From: Herminiimonas sp.
GTDB taxonomy: Bacteria > Pseudomonadota > Gammaproteobacteria > Burkholderiales > Burkholderiaceae_D
Reading direction: 5' to 3'
Length of the DNA: 64,000 nucleotides
NCBI GenBank assembly: GCA_028292265.1
Contig: JAQGMR010000058.1
Coordinates: 1 to 64,000 of the forward strand
Position 1 is the stretch's first letter. Each line of letters opens with the position of its first letter. The position numbers and the translations under genes are program-made. This document shows, piece by piece, positions 28,228-38,247 of the stretch. Under the pieces are notes generated by a model. The model made no database searches. It saw nothing but the letters and a program-made list of their open reading frames with translations, and was not told where the DNA came from.

Positions 28228-28947
28228 ATGAAAGCCATGATCCTTGCAGCAGGCCGCGGCGAACGCATGCGGCCCTTGACCGATACCTGCCCAAAGCCAT
28301 TGCTGAAGGTGCGCGGACGACCGCTCATCGTGTGGCATATCGTCAATCTTGTGCGGGCCGGCATCACTGACATCGTCATCAACCATGCGCACCTCGGCCA
28401 GATGATTGAGGATGCGCTCGGGGATGGCGCACAATGGGGTGCACGCATTCGCTATTCCGCCGAAGGCACCGCGCTGGAAACCGCCGGCGGCGTAGCCAGG
28501 GCACGTCACCTGCTTGATGAGGAACCATTTATCGCGGTTGCGGCTGACATTTGGTGTCCACAATTTGATTACGCCATGGCCAAAGATGTGTTGCAGGACA
28601 ATGACGTGTGGGGCAACCCACACGCGCGAGAGAGCCGGGACGTCGCCTGGCTTTACCTCGTGAAGAATCCGGAGCACAACCCACGCGGCGACTTTGCACT
28701 GGAGAGCTACTCGGTGGCCAACGAAGGTGATCCGCGCTACACGTTTTCCGCTATCGGCGTGTATCGGCCAGAAATTTTTGACGCCATCAAGCCAGGCGAA
28801 TCAGCGAAACTTGCGCCGCTGCTGCGGCACTATGCGACGAGGCGCCAGGTGGGCGGCGAGGTGTATCGCGGAACATGGGCGGACGTTGGCACGGTCGAAC
28901 GGCTGGAAGCACTAAACGCGCCGCAAATACAAAGGAAATCGCAATGA
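28228..28947 (+). CDS. murU: N-acetylmuramate alpha-1-phosphate uridylyltransferase MurU
   Basis: A nucleotidyltransferase of 239 residues making UDP-MurNAc from MurNAc-1-P. It has the signature MILAAGRGERMRPLTDTCPKPLL, a substrate-binding EGTALETAGGV, and VAADIWCPQFDY, where VxxDxx positions the metal-binding Asp. It lies directly after amgK and overlaps pepP by 4 nt (ATGA). Together AmgK and MurU give peptidoglycan sugar recycling that is insensitive to fosfomycin in other species. Confidence 0.92.
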   Translation: MKAMILAAGRGERMRPLTDTCPKPLLKVRGRPLIVWHIVNLVRAGITDIVINHAHLGQMIEDALGDGAQWGARIRYSAEGTALETAGGVARARHLLDEEPFIAVAADIWCPQFDYAMAKDVLQDNDVWGNPHARESRDVAWLYLVKNPEHNPRGDFALESYSVANEGDPRYTFSAIGVYRPEIFDAIKPGESAKLAPLLRHYATRRQVGGEVYRGTWADVGTVERLEALNAPQIQRKSQ

Positions 28948-30281
28948 AACCCTATGCAGACCGACGCGAAGCCGTGCTGGCGGACATGCGCGCGCGCGGG
29001 GGCGGCATTGCCATCATCCCGACTGCGCGGGAAGCCATGCGCAACAGCGACGCCGACTATCCGTACCGGCATGACAGCTACTTCTATTATCTGACCGGCT
29101 TCATTGAACCCGAATCGGTACTGGTGCTGGTCGCGGGAAAAACATCGCAGACCATTCTCTTTTGCCGCGAAAAAAATCTGGAGCGCGAGATTTGGGATGG
29201 TTATCGCTTCGGTCCAGAAGCGGCGCGTGAAAAATTCGGCCTTGATGCGGCCTTCCCGATCGACGCCATGGATACCGAAGTGCCCAAATTGATGGCGAAC
29301 GCCGCCGCAATTTTTTATGCGCTAGGCAGCGACGCCCGTCTCGACGCGCAAGTGCAGGGCTGGCTAAATGCCGTGCGCGGCCAGGCCCGGGCCGGCATTA
29401 CGGCGCCGGCCGCCGTGCTGGATATTCGCGTGCTGTTGAACGAGATGCGACTGCGCAAGGACCCGACCGAGATTGATGTCATGCGACGCGCTGCGAAGAT
29501 TTCCGCGGTGGCGCATGAGCGCGCCATGCGCCTGTCGCGCCCTGGCATGCATGAGTATGAAATCGAGGCGGAGCTATTGCATGAGTTCCGCCGCAACGGC
29601 TCACAATATCCGGCCTACACGTCCATCGTCGCCACGGGCGCCAACTCTTGCGTGCTGCATTATCGGGCCGGCGATGCGGTGCTGAAGGATGGTGACCTTG
29701 TGCTGATTGATGCAGGTTGCGAGCTCGACAGTTACGCCTCTGACATTACGCGCACCTATCCGGCCAACGGCAAGTTTTCTGGACCGCAGAAGGCACTCTA
29801 CGAAATTGTACTTGCAGCCCAGGCTGCGGCTATTGCGGAGATCCGGCCGGGCAAGCGCTTCACAGATGGCCATGATGCGGCCGTGCGCGTTCTTGCGCAA
29901 GGCATGCTCGATACCGGCCTGCTTGATGCAAAGAAGGTCGGCAGTCTCGACGATGTCATTGCCAAGGGTGATTTCCGCCAGTTCTACATGCATCGCACCG
30001 GGCATTGGCTCGGCATGGACGTGCACGACGTTGGTGAATATCGCGATCCCGTTCCGGAGGGCGAAGAGAAGCCGTGGCGCACGCTGGAAGCGGGCATGGC
30101 ATTGACGGTGGAGCCGGGCATCTATGTGCGTCCGGGCGAAGGCGTACCGGAGCAGTTCTGGAATATCGGCATCCGGATTGAAGACGACGCCGTGGTCACG
30201 CATGACGGCTGCGACATCCTCAGCGAAGACGCGCCGAAGTCGGTAGCCGATATTGAAGCGATCATGCGTCAAGGGAAATGA
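28944..30281 (+). CDS. pepP: Xaa-Pro aminopeptidase P
   Basis: An M24B metallopeptidase of 445 residues that removes an N-terminal residue before proline. An AMP_N domain (1-150, YADRREAVLADM, YPYRHDSYFYYLTGF) is followed by the pita-bread domain. Dinuclear Mn ligands are D256 and D267 (LIDAGCELDSYASDITRTYP), His in HRTGHWLGMDVHD, Glu in VEPGIYV and Glu in IRIEDD. The start has an AAGGAA Shine-Dalgarno. Both ends overlap neighbours by ATGA. pepP next to a UbiH-type gene also occurs in E. coli (pepP-ubiH). Confidence 0.95.
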   Translation: MKPYADRREAVLADMRARGGGIAIIPTAREAMRNSDADYPYRHDSYFYYLTGFIEPESVLVLVAGKTSQTILFCREKNLEREIWDGYRFGPEAAREKFGLDAAFPIDAMDTEVPKLMANAAAIFYALGSDARLDAQVQGWLNAVRGQARAGITAPAAVLDIRVLLNEMRLRKDPTEIDVMRRAAKISAVAHERAMRLSRPGMHEYEIEAELLHEFRRNGSQYPAYTSIVATGANSCVLHYRAGDAVLKDGDLVLIDAGCELDSYASDITRTYPANGKFSGPQKALYEIVLAAQAAAIAEIRPGKRFTDGHDAAVRVLAQGMLDTGLLDAKKVGSLDDVIAKGDFRQFYMHRTGHWLGMDVHDVGEYRDPVPEGEEKPWRTLEAGMALTVEPGIYVRPGEGVPEQFWNIGIRIEDDAVVTHDGCDILSEDAPKSVADIEAIMRQGK

Positions 30282-31696
30282 GCAACGACGACGAAACAGG
30301 CCATACGTCGGCTGGGGGCGAAGAGTCTGATATGCCTCCTGACGGATTGGTCGTGCCCAGCGACGCGTCAATAGCGCCCCTTGCCCAATCCACTACGCCC
30401 GCGGTAGCGTCCAGCGTGCCGGCGTCCGTGATCGCGTCCACCGCCCCGGTTGAGACGCCGCCAGCGCAGGTTGCACAGGTGCCGCTTTTGCCCGGCGCCG
30501 CCCCAATCGCGGCAAAGGCATTGAGCGCGCCCCCTGCTGTCCCGCTCTTGCCCATGCCTGAGCCGCTGCATGTTGACATCGCCATTTGCGGCGGCGGGCC
30601 GGTTGGCATGGCGCTGGCGCTCTTTCTGATGGCGCGCGGCGTACCGGCGCAATCCATCGCCCTGATCGACGCCAAACCCATTACCGAAGTGGAACGTGAT
30701 CCGCGCGCCCTGGCGCTGTCCTGGGGCAGCCGCCAATTACTGGAGCAGGTACATGCCTGGCCAGCAGCGACGACCCCAATAGCCGAAATCCATGTGTCGC
30801 GGCGGGGCCACTTCGGCCGCACCTTGATCGACTGCAAGGAATACGACTTGCCGGCGTTGGGCTATGTAACGCGTTACGGTGCGCTGGTGTCGGCATTGAA
30901 TGCAGTCGTTGATAAATCTACGTCGCACGTACTGCGGCCGGGGCAGGTTAGCGCCATGACGGAAACCGAAGAACGCGTCTCGCTGGTTTTGGCCGGCGGA
31001 GAACGCGTCGAGGCCGGCATCGTGGTGCAGGCGGAAGGCGGCGTCTTTAACGATCAATCGCAGCGGGCGCTGACCCGCGATTACGGACAAACCGCCATTG
31101 TCGCCCACGTTTCGACCAGTGCGCCCTTGTTATCGCGGGCATTCGAGCGCTTCACCGATGAAGGCCCATTGGCATTGTTGCCGCAAGACGGCGGCTACGC
31201 GATGGTGTGGTGCATGCGGCCGGCCAACGCGGAACGTTTGATGGCGCAGGACGATGCTGTATTTCTGGCCAACCTGCAGCACGCGTTTGGCGAGCGGGTC
31301 GGCGCCTTTCTGTCGGTCACGCCACGCCACAGTTATCCACTCGGCCTCAATGCGCGGCCCGGCGCGACGCCACGTAGCATCAGCATCGGCAATGCGGCGC
31401 AGACCCTGCACCCGGTCGCGGGGCAAGGCTTGAACCTTGGTTTGCGCGACGCTGTCGTACTGGCGCGCATGTTGGCTGAAGAAATTTCGCCTGCCACGCT
31501 GCAGCGTTTTGGCGCCAGCCGGCGCAACGACCGAGGTACAACGATTCACCTGACCGATCTGATGGCGCGACTGTTTGCAAGCACGCCAGACGGGTCACTG
31601 CGGCAAAGCATGCTCGGGCTTTCCCTTGGCCTGATTGATGCGGTCAAGCCAGCGCGCAGGTTGCTGGCGGAACAGATGATGTTCGGGCAGCGCTAG
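30278..31696 (+). CDS. UbiH/UbiF-family FAD-dependent ubiquinone hydroxylase
   Basis: A flavoprotein monooxygenase of 472 residues, most like the aromatic-ring hydroxylases of ubiquinone biosynthesis (UbiH/VisC group). FAD motifs are DIAICGGGPVGMALALFL (about 98-115) and GNAAQTLHPVAGQGLNLGLRDA (about 371-392). The first 95 residues are Ala/Pro/Ser/Val-rich with no hydrophobic segment and look disordered; family members normally start right at the dinucleotide fold. It starts at an ATGA overlap with pepP. Which ring position it hydroxylates cannot be decided from the sequence. Confidence 0.85.
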   Translation: MSNDDETGHTSAGGEESDMPPDGLVVPSDASIAPLAQSTTPAVASSVPASVIASTAPVETPPAQVAQVPLLPGAAPIAAKALSAPPAVPLLPMPEPLHVDIAICGGGPVGMALALFLMARGVPAQSIALIDAKPITEVERDPRALALSWGSRQLLEQVHAWPAATTPIAEIHVSRRGHFGRTLIDCKEYDLPALGYVTRYGALVSALNAVVDKSTSHVLRPGQVSAMTETEERVSLVLAGGERVEAGIVVQAEGGVFNDQSQRALTRDYGQTAIVAHVSTSAPLLSRAFERFTDEGPLALLPQDGGYAMVWCMRPANAERLMAQDDAVFLANLQHAFGERVGAFLSVTPRHSYPLGLNARPGATPRSISIGNAAQTLHPVAGQGLNLGLRDAVVLARMLAEEISPATLQRFGASRRNDRGTTIHLTDLMARLFASTPDGSLRQSMLGLSLGLIDAVKPARRLLAEQMMFGQR

Positions 31697-31776
31697 CAGT
31701 CGTTTGCCGGGCGCCACCGCATAAAGGCTTGAGGCGGCCCTGCGAGGTAGCCGGGCCACGTCGAAAGTTCTGGGCG

Positions 31777-31803
31777 AAAAAAAAGGCGGACACAAGGTCC
31801 GCC
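31777..31803 (-). terminator. Rho-independent terminator of the pnt operon
   Basis: On the - strand a perfect 7-bp stem (31797-31803 with 31785-31791, 5-nt loop) is followed by eight T (31777-31784). It lies 29 nt after the pntB stop codon. Confidence 0.9.
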
Positions 31804-31831
31804 CGTTCTCGAACTACGCTGATACCGATCG

Positions 31832-33277
31832 CTAATCCACTGCCTTCACCATGTCTTCGATGACCTTCTTGGCGTCGCCGAACACCATCATGGTTTTATC
31901 CATGTAGAACAGTTCATTGTCGAGACCAGCATAACCCGCGGCCATCGAGCGCTTGTTGACGATGACTGTCTTGGCCTTGTATGCCTCAAGGATGGGCATG
32001 CCGGCGATGGACGACGTCGGGTCTTTCGCGGCCGGATTCACCACGTCGTTTGCACCGAGAACCAGCACCACGTCCGCCTGGCCAAACTCGTTGTTGATGT
32101 CCTCCATCTCGAACACCTGGTCATACGGGACTTCAGCTTCGGCCAGCAAAACGTTCATGTGGCCAGGCATGCGGCCCGCGACCGGGTGAATCGCATATTT
32201 CACATTGACGCCCTTGTGTGTCAGTTTTTCGGTGAGCTCTTTCAGCGCATGCTGGGCACGGGCGACCGCGAGGCCGTAACCGGGAACGATGATCACGGTT
32301 TCGGCATTGCTCATCAGGAAAGCGGCGTCGTCGGCCGATCCGGATTTCACAGGGCGCTGCTGCTGAGCACCGCCGGCCGCCGCTGCAGGCGCGCCACCAA
32401 AGCCGCCGAGAAGCACGTTGAAGAACGAGCGGTTCATCGCCTTGCACATGATGTACGAGAGGATCGCACCCGAAGAACCAACCAGCGAGCCTGCCACGAT
32501 CAGCATCGCGTTGTTAAGCGAGAAGCCGATGCCGGCAGCTGCCCAGCCGGAATAACTGTTAAGCATTGAAACAACCACCGGCATGTCGGCGCCGCCAATC
32601 GGGATGATGATCAAGACGCCGAGCGCGAAGGCGATCAGTGTCATGAGCGCAAACGGCAACCAGGCTGGCTGCTCGCCTGGCGCGAAGCAAAAGATCAGGC
32701 CAAGGCCGATCATGGCGACGGCAAGTATCAGGTTGATGTAATGCTGGCCCTTGAAACTGACCGGCGCGCCCTGGAACAGCCGGAACTTGTATTTGCCCGA
32801 CAATTTGCCAAACGCGATGATGGAACCGGAAAACGTGATGGCGCCGACGAAGGTGCCCACGAAAAGCTCGAGCCGGTTACCGAAAGGCAGTGCCATGCCA
32901 TGCTGCGCAATGCCGAAGGCCCATGGCTCGGAAACCGCGGAGATGGCGATACAGACCGCCGCCATACCGATCAGCGAGTGCATGGCCGCAACCAGTTCCG
33001 GCATCTTGGTCATTTCGACCCGCTTGGCCAGCGTGGCGCCAATACCACCGCCAACCGCCACGCCAAGCGCGACAAGTCCATAGCCGAGACCAGAGCCCTG
33101 GCTTTCGGATTTAAGCTTGATGATGAGCGCAATAGTGGTGACAACGGCGATCGCCATACCCGACATGCCGAAGGCATTGCCGCGGCGCGCGGTCGACGGA
33201 TGCGACAAACCCTTGAGCGCCTGGATGAAACAGACCGAAGCGATCAGGTACAGCAGAGTGACAAGGTTCATGCTCAT
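31832..33277 (-). CDS. pntB: NAD(P) transhydrogenase subunit beta
   Basis: The beta subunit of the proton-translocating transhydrogenase, 481 residues. About nine membrane helices fill 1-270, then the NADP(H)-binding domain III begins around 300 ([18 protein letters not shown], the fingerprint GYGLAVA). [12 protein letters not shown] follows. The start has an AAGGAG Shine-Dalgarno and overlaps the pntAb stop (ATGA). With pntAa and pntAb it couples the proton gradient to NADPH formation. Confidence 0.97.
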   Translation of the reverse strand: MSMNLVTLLYLIASVCFIQALKGLSHPSTARRGNAFGMSGMAIAVVTTIALIIKLKSESQGSGLGYGLVALGVAVGGGIGATLAKRVEMTKMPELVAAMHSLIGMAAVCIAISAVSEPWAFGIAQHGMALPFGNRLELFVGTFVGAITFSGSIIAFGKLSGKYKFRLFQGAPVSFKGQHYINLILAVAMIGLGLIFCFAPGEQPAWLPFALMTLIAFALGVLIIIPIGGADMPVVVSMLNSYSGWAAAGIGFSLNNAMLIVAGSLVGSSGAILSYIMCKAMNRSFFNVLLGGFGGAPAAAAGGAQQQRPVKSGSADDAAFLMSNAETVIIVPGYGLAVARAQHALKELTEKLTHKGVNVKYAIHPVAGRMPGHMNVLLAEAEVPYDQVFEMEDINNEFGQADVVLVLGANDVVNPAAKDPTSSIAGMPILEAYKAKTVIVNKRSMAAGYAGLDNELFYMDKTMMVFGDAKKVIEDMVKAVD

Positions 33278-33594
33278 TTCTTGTCTCCTTCTACTGCCTT
33301 GAGCTTCGGTTCTTTTTTCTTGAACATCTCCAGCATTCGCTGCGTGACAAGGAAGCCACCGAAGACGTTGACCGCCGCCAGAGCGACCGCAAGTGTCCCC
33401 ATGACCTGCCCGAGCAACCCTTCGGTCAGGCCGGCGGCGAGCATCGCCCCCACGATAATAATGGCGGAAATCGCATTAGTGACAGCCATCAGCGGCGTAT
33501 GCAGGGCTGGCGTGACCGTCCAGACCACGTGATAGCCCACATAGATGGCGAGCACAAAGATGATGAGGTTGGTTACGGTATGGCTGACTTCCAT
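33274..33594 (-). CDS. pntAb: NAD(P) transhydrogenase subunit alpha, membrane part (PntAb)
   Basis: A 106-residue membrane protein with three to four helices ([60 protein letters not shown]). It corresponds to the C-terminal membrane domain that is fused to PntA in E. coli. The split alpha subunit is the arrangement known in many alpha- and betaproteobacteria. Confidence 0.95.
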   Translation of the reverse strand: MEVSHTVTNLIIFVLAIYVGYHVVWTVTPALHTPLMAVTNAISAIIIVGAMLAAGLTEGLLGQVMGTLAVALAAVNVFGGFLVTQRMLEMFKKKEPKLKAVEGDKK

Positions 33595-33718
33595 GATGTC
33601 CCTTTAGTCCGGTTCAGTGCTGCGGCTTGCTTGCTCCACCTGCTTGCTATGGCTGCTTGCCTGGTTCTTTGGCTGCCTGGTTCTGCGGCGTCCTGTTTGG
33701 CTCATTACATGAGCCGCG
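33595..33718. other. pntAa-pntAb spacer with short imperfect repeats
   Basis: 124 nt between the two alpha-subunit genes. It contains imperfect direct repeats of GCTGCCTGGTTCT and GCTTGC. No terminator or promoter was recognised, so the genes are probably still co-transcribed. Confidence 0.35.
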
Positions 33719-34843
33719 TCAGCCCGCCTGCTTGCGCAGTACTTCACCGCCCATGCAGAGTAGCGTCGCGGCGACGATTTCATCTTCACGGTTGATGGCC
33801 AGGCCGGCATCCTTGTCGATGATCAGCTTCATGAAGTCGAGCACGTTGCGGGCATAAAGCGCCGACGCATCCGCGGCGAGCAAGGTTGCCAGGTTCGGTT
33901 CGCCGATGATGTGGACGCCGTATTTCGTCACGGTTTTGCCCAGTTCGGAAAGCGGGCAGTTGCCGCCCTGCTCAACGGCCATGTCCACGATGACCGAGCC
34001 CGGCTTCATGGCCTTGACGGTTTCTTCGCTGATCAGGATCGGCGCCTTGCGACCGGGAATCAGGGCCGTCGTGATGATGATGTCGGCCAGCTTTGCCCGT
34101 TCATGGACGAGTTGCGCCTGGCGCTGCATCCAGCTGGCCGGCATCGGCCGGGCATAACCGCCAACACCCTGGGCGATCTCGCGCTCTTCATCGGTCTCGA
34201 ACGGGACATCGACGAACTTGGCGCCGAGCGATTCCACCTGTTCCTTGACCGGAGGCCGCACGTCCGAGGCCTCAATCACGGCGCCGAGACGCTTGGCGGT
34301 CGCGATGGCTTGCAACCCTGCCACGCCGACGCCCATGATCAAAATGCGGGCGGCCTTGACGGTGCCCGCCGCCGTCATGAGCATCGGCATGAAGCGTTGG
34401 TAAGTGTTTGCCGCCAGAAGTACGGCCTTGTAGCCCGCAATATTGGCTTGGGAAGACAGCACGTCCATCGACTGCGCTCGCGTGATGCGGGGCGCAGCTT
34501 CCAGTGCAAAGGCGGTCAGGCCGCGGCTGGCCATCGCCGCAATATTTTCCGCATCGAACGGGTTCAGCATACCGATCAGCACGGTGCCGGGCTTGATCAT
34601 TGCGCGTTCTTGCGGGCTTGGCGCCCGAACCTTGAGCAGCATGTCGGCGCCGAAAGCCGCGGTGGCATCCGCAATCTGTGCGCCGGCCGCCGCATAGGCT
34701 TCGTCCGTCACGCTGGATGAAGTGCCGGCACCGGACTGGACGACCACCGTGTGTTTGGCCGCTACCAGTTTTTTTACTGTTTCAGGCGTAGCCGCAACCC
34801 GGGTTTCACCGGGGCGGGTCTCGGCAGGTATGCCGATCTTCAT
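33719..34843 (-). CDS. pntAa: NAD(P) transhydrogenase subunit alpha, NAD-binding part (PntAa)
   Basis: The soluble NAD(H)-binding domain I, 374 residues, starting MKIGIPAETRPGETRVAATPETVKKL as in the alanine-dehydrogenase/PNT family. The Rossmann fingerprint is MGVGVAGLQAIATAKRLGA. The ATG at 34843 has a GGAG Shine-Dalgarno 6 nt upstream and is preferred over a TTG at 34855. It is first in the pntAa-pntAb-pntB transcript. Confidence 0.97.
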   Translation of the reverse strand: MKIGIPAETRPGETRVAATPETVKKLVAAKHTVVVQSGAGTSSSVTDEAYAAAGAQIADATAAFGADMLLKVRAPSPQERAMIKPGTVLIGMLNPFDAENIAAMASRGLTAFALEAAPRITRAQSMDVLSSQANIAGYKAVLLAANTYQRFMPMLMTAAGTVKAARILIMGVGVAGLQAIATAKRLGAVIEASDVRPPVKEQVESLGAKFVDVPFETDEEREIAQGVGGYARPMPASWMQRQAQLVHERAKLADIIITTALIPGRKAPILISEETVKAMKPGSVIVDMAVEQGGNCPLSELGKTVTKYGVHIIGEPNLATLLAADASALYARNVLDFMKLIIDKDAGLAINREDEIVAATLLCMGGEVLRKQAG

Positions 34844-34876
34844 GGGCTTCTCCAACGGATTAGAATTTTGGCCACG

Positions 34877-34906
34877 ATCTTACACGCAAACTTGTGAAGG
34901 GAACAA
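34877..34906 (-). promoter_or_regulatory. Putative pnt operon promoter
   Basis: On the - strand TTGTTC (34901-34906) and TAAGAT (34877-34882) are separated by 18 bp, about 35 nt upstream of the pntAa ATG. Both boxes are reasonable sigma-70 matches. Confidence 0.5.
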
Positions 34907-35027
34907 TGTTAGCTTTACCGTCAAATCCTTCGCCGGTCAATGACAGAAGCGCCAAATGCTGCTTCCGGCCAAGTGCCGGCAAAGCTGTGCGCCTGCCTGT
35001 AAAATGGCGCCTCTTTCAGGAACCCTC

Positions 35028-35513
35028 ATGAGCACTATCTGGAAACCGTCGGTCACGGTCGCGGCTGTCATTCTTCGCGACGGCAAGTTTCTCTTGATTG
35101 AAGAGGAAACCAGCGACGGCGTTCGCCTCAACCAGCCGGCAGGACATCTCGACCCGTACGAATCGCTGACGCAGGCCGTCATCCGCGAAACGCTTGAAGA
35201 AACCGCGCATGATTTCGTGCCTTCCGCCCTGGTTGGCGTGTACATGTCGCACTACCTATCTTCCCGTACCGGCGAAGACGTGACCTATCTGCGCTTCGCC
35301 TTTACCGGCGATCTTGGCGAACACCACGACCGTCCGCTGGATACCGGCATTTTAGGAACGGTTTGGATGACGCTGGAAGAATTACGCGCTTGCCCTGAGC
35401 GCCATCGCAGCCCGCTTGTGCTGACGTGCGCCCAAGATTACCTCGACGGAAAACGTGCGCCGCTGTCGCTTCTTTATACGCATCCGAGCGTTTTGGAAGA
35501 GCGCAATGGCTAG
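35028..35513 (+). CDS. Nudix hydrolase, NudJ-like
   Basis: A 161-residue Nudix pyrophosphatase. The Nudix box spans 39-60 (G39, E45, R53-E54, E57-E58), with Ala60 where Gly is usual. It resembles NudJ-type phosphatases, which hydrolyse nucleoside and thiamine pyrophosphates. The ATG has an AGGAA Shine-Dalgarno. It overlaps mnmA by 8 nt; nudJ-mnmA adjacency is common in Proteobacteria and supports the call. Confidence 0.88.
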   Translation: MSTIWKPSVTVAAVILRDGKFLLIEEETSDGVRLNQPAGHLDPYESLTQAVIRETLEETAHDFVPSALVGVYMSHYLSSRTGEDVTYLRFAFTGDLGEHHDRPLDTGILGTVWMTLEELRACPERHRSPLVLTCAQDYLDGKRAPLSLLYTHPSVLEERNG

Positions 35514-36669
35514 CGACCTGCCCGGCGGCGGTTTTTCTTCCGCACGCGCTCCCGGTAAAAAGGTCGTCATCGGCATGTCCGGCGGCGTCGACTCATCGGT
35601 TGCGGCATGGATGTTGAAGCAGCAGGGCTACGAGGTCATCGGCCTTTTCATGAAGAACTGGGAAGACGACGACGATTCAGAATACTGTTCCACGCGCCAA
35701 GACTGGATCGACGCGGTCAGTGTCGCCGACGTGATCGGCGTGGACATCGAAGCGGTTAACTTCGCGGCGGAATACAAGGATCGCGTATTCGCGGAATTCC
35801 TGCGGGAATACCAGGCCGGTCGCACCCCCAACCCGGACGTACTCTGCAACGCCGAGATCAAGTTCAAGGCCTTCCTGGACCATGCCCTAAAGCTTGGCGC
35901 CGACTTGATCGCAACCGGCCATTACGCACGGGTGCGGCAGGTCGACACCGGCCCGGATGCTGGGAGCTTCCAGCTTTTGAAGGCGCTCGACGGCAGCAAG
36001 GATCAAAGCTATTTCCTGCATCGCCTGAACCAGTCCCAACTTTCCAAAACCTTGTTTCCACTCGGCGAAATTCGCAAAACGGAAGTGCGCAAAATCGCCG
36101 AAGAAATCGGTCTGCCGAACGCCCGTAAAAAAGACTCCACTGGCATTTGCTTCATCGGCGAGCGCCCGTTCCGCGACTTCCTTAACCGCTACCTTTCCTA
36201 TACGCCTGGGCCCATGAAAACGCCGGAAGGCGAAGTCGTCGGCGAGCATGTCGGCCTGAGCTTTTATACGCTTGGCCAGCGCAAGGGCATTGGTATCGGA
36301 GGCATGCGGTCGCACAAGAATGCCGACGGAACCAGCGATGCGTGGTACGTCGCGCGCAAGGATATCGAAGCCAATACCCTTTACGTGGTGCAGGGGCACG
36401 ACCATCCGTGGCTGCTGTCGTCGCAGCTAAGCGCTGACCAGATGAGCTGGATTTCGGGAATGCCGCCGGACGCGGGAGCCTACTCCGCCAAGACACGCTA
36501 CCGCCAGGCCGACATGTCTTGCGCCCAGCAGGCGCTTGCGGATGACAGGTTTGAGTTGCGGTTCGAAACGCCGCAGTGGGCGGTGACGCCCGGCCAGTCT
36601 GCAGTGCTGTACCGGGACGATGTGTGTCTCGGGGGCGGGATTATCTCGGGGAGCACGCAGGCGGACTGA
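35506..36669 (+). CDS. mnmA: tRNA-specific 2-thiouridylase MnmA
   Basis: Thiolates U34 of tRNAs for Lys, Glu and Gln. 387 residues. The PP-loop is [15 protein letters not shown] (about 24-38). The catalytic Cys pair is C114 ([10 protein letters not shown]) and C215 ([12 protein letters not shown]). [10 protein letters not shown] and the C-terminal beta barrel follow. The ATG at 35506 has a GGAAGAG Shine-Dalgarno. An N-terminal extension of about 16 residues precedes the usual start of the fold. Confidence 0.97.
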   Translation: MASDLPGGGFSSARAPGKKVVIGMSGGVDSSVAAWMLKQQGYEVIGLFMKNWEDDDDSEYCSTRQDWIDAVSVADVIGVDIEAVNFAAEYKDRVFAEFLREYQAGRTPNPDVLCNAEIKFKAFLDHALKLGADLIATGHYARVRQVDTGPDAGSFQLLKALDGSKDQSYFLHRLNQSQLSKTLFPLGEIRKTEVRKIAEEIGLPNARKKDSTGICFIGERPFRDFLNRYLSYTPGPMKTPEGEVVGEHVGLSFYTLGQRKGIGIGGMRSHKNADGTSDAWYVARKDIEANTLYVVQGHDHPWLLSSQLSADQMSWISGMPPDAGAYSAKTRYRQADMSCAQQALADDRFELRFETPQWAVTPGQSAVLYRDDVCLGGGIISGSTQAD

Positions 36670-36693
36670 ACAGTTTCACCGCCGGCGCTCCTG

Positions 36694-37686
36694 TCAGTCG
36701 ACCTTGATCCCAGCCTTCCGCGCGACGTCTCCCCAGCGTGCGGTTTCGGACTTGATAAAGCCTGCCAGCTCGCCGGAGCCCAAGGTCCCGGCTGACACGC
36801 CCTGATCTTCGAACCGCTTTTGCAGCGCAGGGTCCTTGAGCACTTTGGCCAGCGCCGCGCTTGCCCGCTCTTCGACTGCCGCTGGCGTGCCATGCGGCGC
36901 CATCAGCGCAAACCAGGTGGTCACGGTATAGCCCTTGATGCCAGCCTCATCCATGGTCGGCAGATTCGGGAAGGTGGCGGAACGTTTGGTGCCGGTGACG
37001 GCGAGCGCTTTGACCTTGCCGCTGCGGACATACGGCGTTGCGGAGGCGCTGGTCTCGATCGCCATCTGGATTTGCCCGCCAATAAGGTCCGTCATCATTG
37101 GGGAGCCGCCCTTGTAGGGAACGTGGGTGATGTCAACGCCTGTCATGGAACGGAACAGCTCAGCAGAGAAGTGTTCGGTGCTGCCGCTGCCAGCCGAACC
37201 GTAGTTGACGGTGTTCGGATGCGCCTTGATGTAGCTGATTAATTCACTGACGTTATTGACCGGGACCGACGGGTTCACCACCAGAATATTCGGCGTCGTG
37301 GCCACCATGCCGATGGGGTCGAGATCCTTGATAAAGTCATAGGGCAGTTTCTTGTAGATGCCAGGTGCCATTGCATGCGCCACGGTGGACAGGAAAAGCG
37401 TATAGCCGTCGGGGGACGCATGTGCAACAAGCGAGGCGCCCAGAGTGCCACCGGCACCCGGACGGTTGTCGATAATGACCGGTTGCTTCAATTCCTCGCT
37501 GAGCTTCTGACCAACTTCCCGGCCGATGATGTCGGTCGTGCCGCCCGCCGCAAAAGGGATCACGATTGTGACTGGCTTTGTGGGCCATGCGTCGGCTGCA
37601 AAGCATGGGCTTGCTGCGCAGGCGAGGAACGCGGCGCCAAGCGAAGCTAGTAGTAGCGAGCGGCGGTAAGGACGGACTGGTTTCAT
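36694..37686 (-). CDS. Tripartite tricarboxylate transporter substrate-binding protein (Bug/TctC family)
   Basis: A periplasmic solute-binding protein of 330 residues. A signal peptide ends near SPCFAADAWP (about 29-31). The family motif WPTKPVTIVIPFAAGGTTDIIGR is followed by VIIDNRPGAGG, NYGSAGSGSTEHFSAELF and VPYKGGSPMMTDLIGGQIQM. Bug proteins are highly expanded in Burkholderiales. No TctA/TctB membrane partners are adjacent, as is usual for orphan members, so the ligand is unknown. The ATG has a GGAG Shine-Dalgarno 5 nt upstream. Confidence 0.92.
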   Translation of the reverse strand: MKPVRPYRRSLLLASLGAAFLACAASPCFAADAWPTKPVTIVIPFAAGGTTDIIGREVGQKLSEELKQPVIIDNRPGAGGTLGASLVAHASPDGYTLFLSTVAHAMAPGIYKKLPYDFIKDLDPIGMVATTPNILVVNPSVPVNNVSELISYIKAHPNTVNYGSAGSGSTEHFSAELFRSMTGVDITHVPYKGGSPMMTDLIGGQIQMAIETSASATPYVRSGKVKALAVTGTKRSATFPNLPTMDEAGIKGYTVTTWFALMAPHGTPAAVEERASAALAKVLKDPALQKRFEDQGVSAGTLGSGELAGFIKSETARWGDVARKAGIKVD

Positions 37687-38133
37687 GAGGTCTCCAAAAA
37701 CGATTTTATATTTGGCGCGCCGTAAGGCGCCGCCGGTTTCGGCTGTGCCGTCCGCTGCGCTGCGACAGGACAACGGCATTCTGGACATGCTGCTGGCATG
37801 GCACCGGCGGGATTGTACGCCTCTATGTACTGGCGGCAAATTCGTCAGGCCGGGATTGTCTGGATGGGCCGTGGTGTTGATGCCCACATCGACTCGCCGA
37901 GAGGCTGGGTTCGCCCCCCGGGTCTATTGAGATTCGCCCCGCCCGTTGCGCCAGTCCTACTCTTTCAAGACATTCAGAAAAGTGCTGCTGCGTTCTGACC
38001 ATCGTCGGCGAACCAGCATTGGTCCCCTCATCTTCCGCTGCAACCTGCGGTTATTACGAAGGCTGATGAAGGCGACCCGCCTTGCGTTGGTGGATGCCTG
38101 CATTGAGGCGGTTCATAACGCTCAAGAAACCGC

Positions 38134-38162
38134 TTGCCATTTCTTTCCGCCTCCTCAATAAT
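38134..38162 (+). promoter_or_regulatory. bfd promoter
   Basis: TTGCCA (38134-38139) and AATAAT (38157-38162) with the ideal 17-bp spacing. The expected transcription start near 38169 falls inside the adjacent Fur-box-like site. Confidence 0.6.
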
Positions 38163-38165
38163 AGA

Positions 38166-38184
38166 TGCGAATGGTTCTCATTTG
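38166..38184 (+). promoter_or_regulatory. Putative Fur box at bfd
   Basis: TGCGAATGGTTCTCATTTG matches the AATGATAATCATT core of the Fur consensus at most positions (AATG.T..TCATT). It overlaps the predicted transcription start of bfd, the right place for iron-dependent repression. Confidence 0.55.
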
Positions 38185-38247
38185 ATGACTATTCATCTCC
38201 CCGCCGGGTCTTCCGCGGCATTTTTCAGCACACCACTGAGACATCCA

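Larger units (their letters stand above)
37687..38247. other. Intergenic region before bfd, about 560 nt
   Basis: The right-hand part carries a promoter and Fur box (38134-38184). The rest (37687-38130) holds only short unsupported frames; no RNA gene or repeat was recognised. Confidence 0.5.

Noticed and set aside
36670..36693. Terminator between convergent mnmA and the Bug-family gene
   Set aside because: Only 24 nt are available and no stem with a T-run is present.
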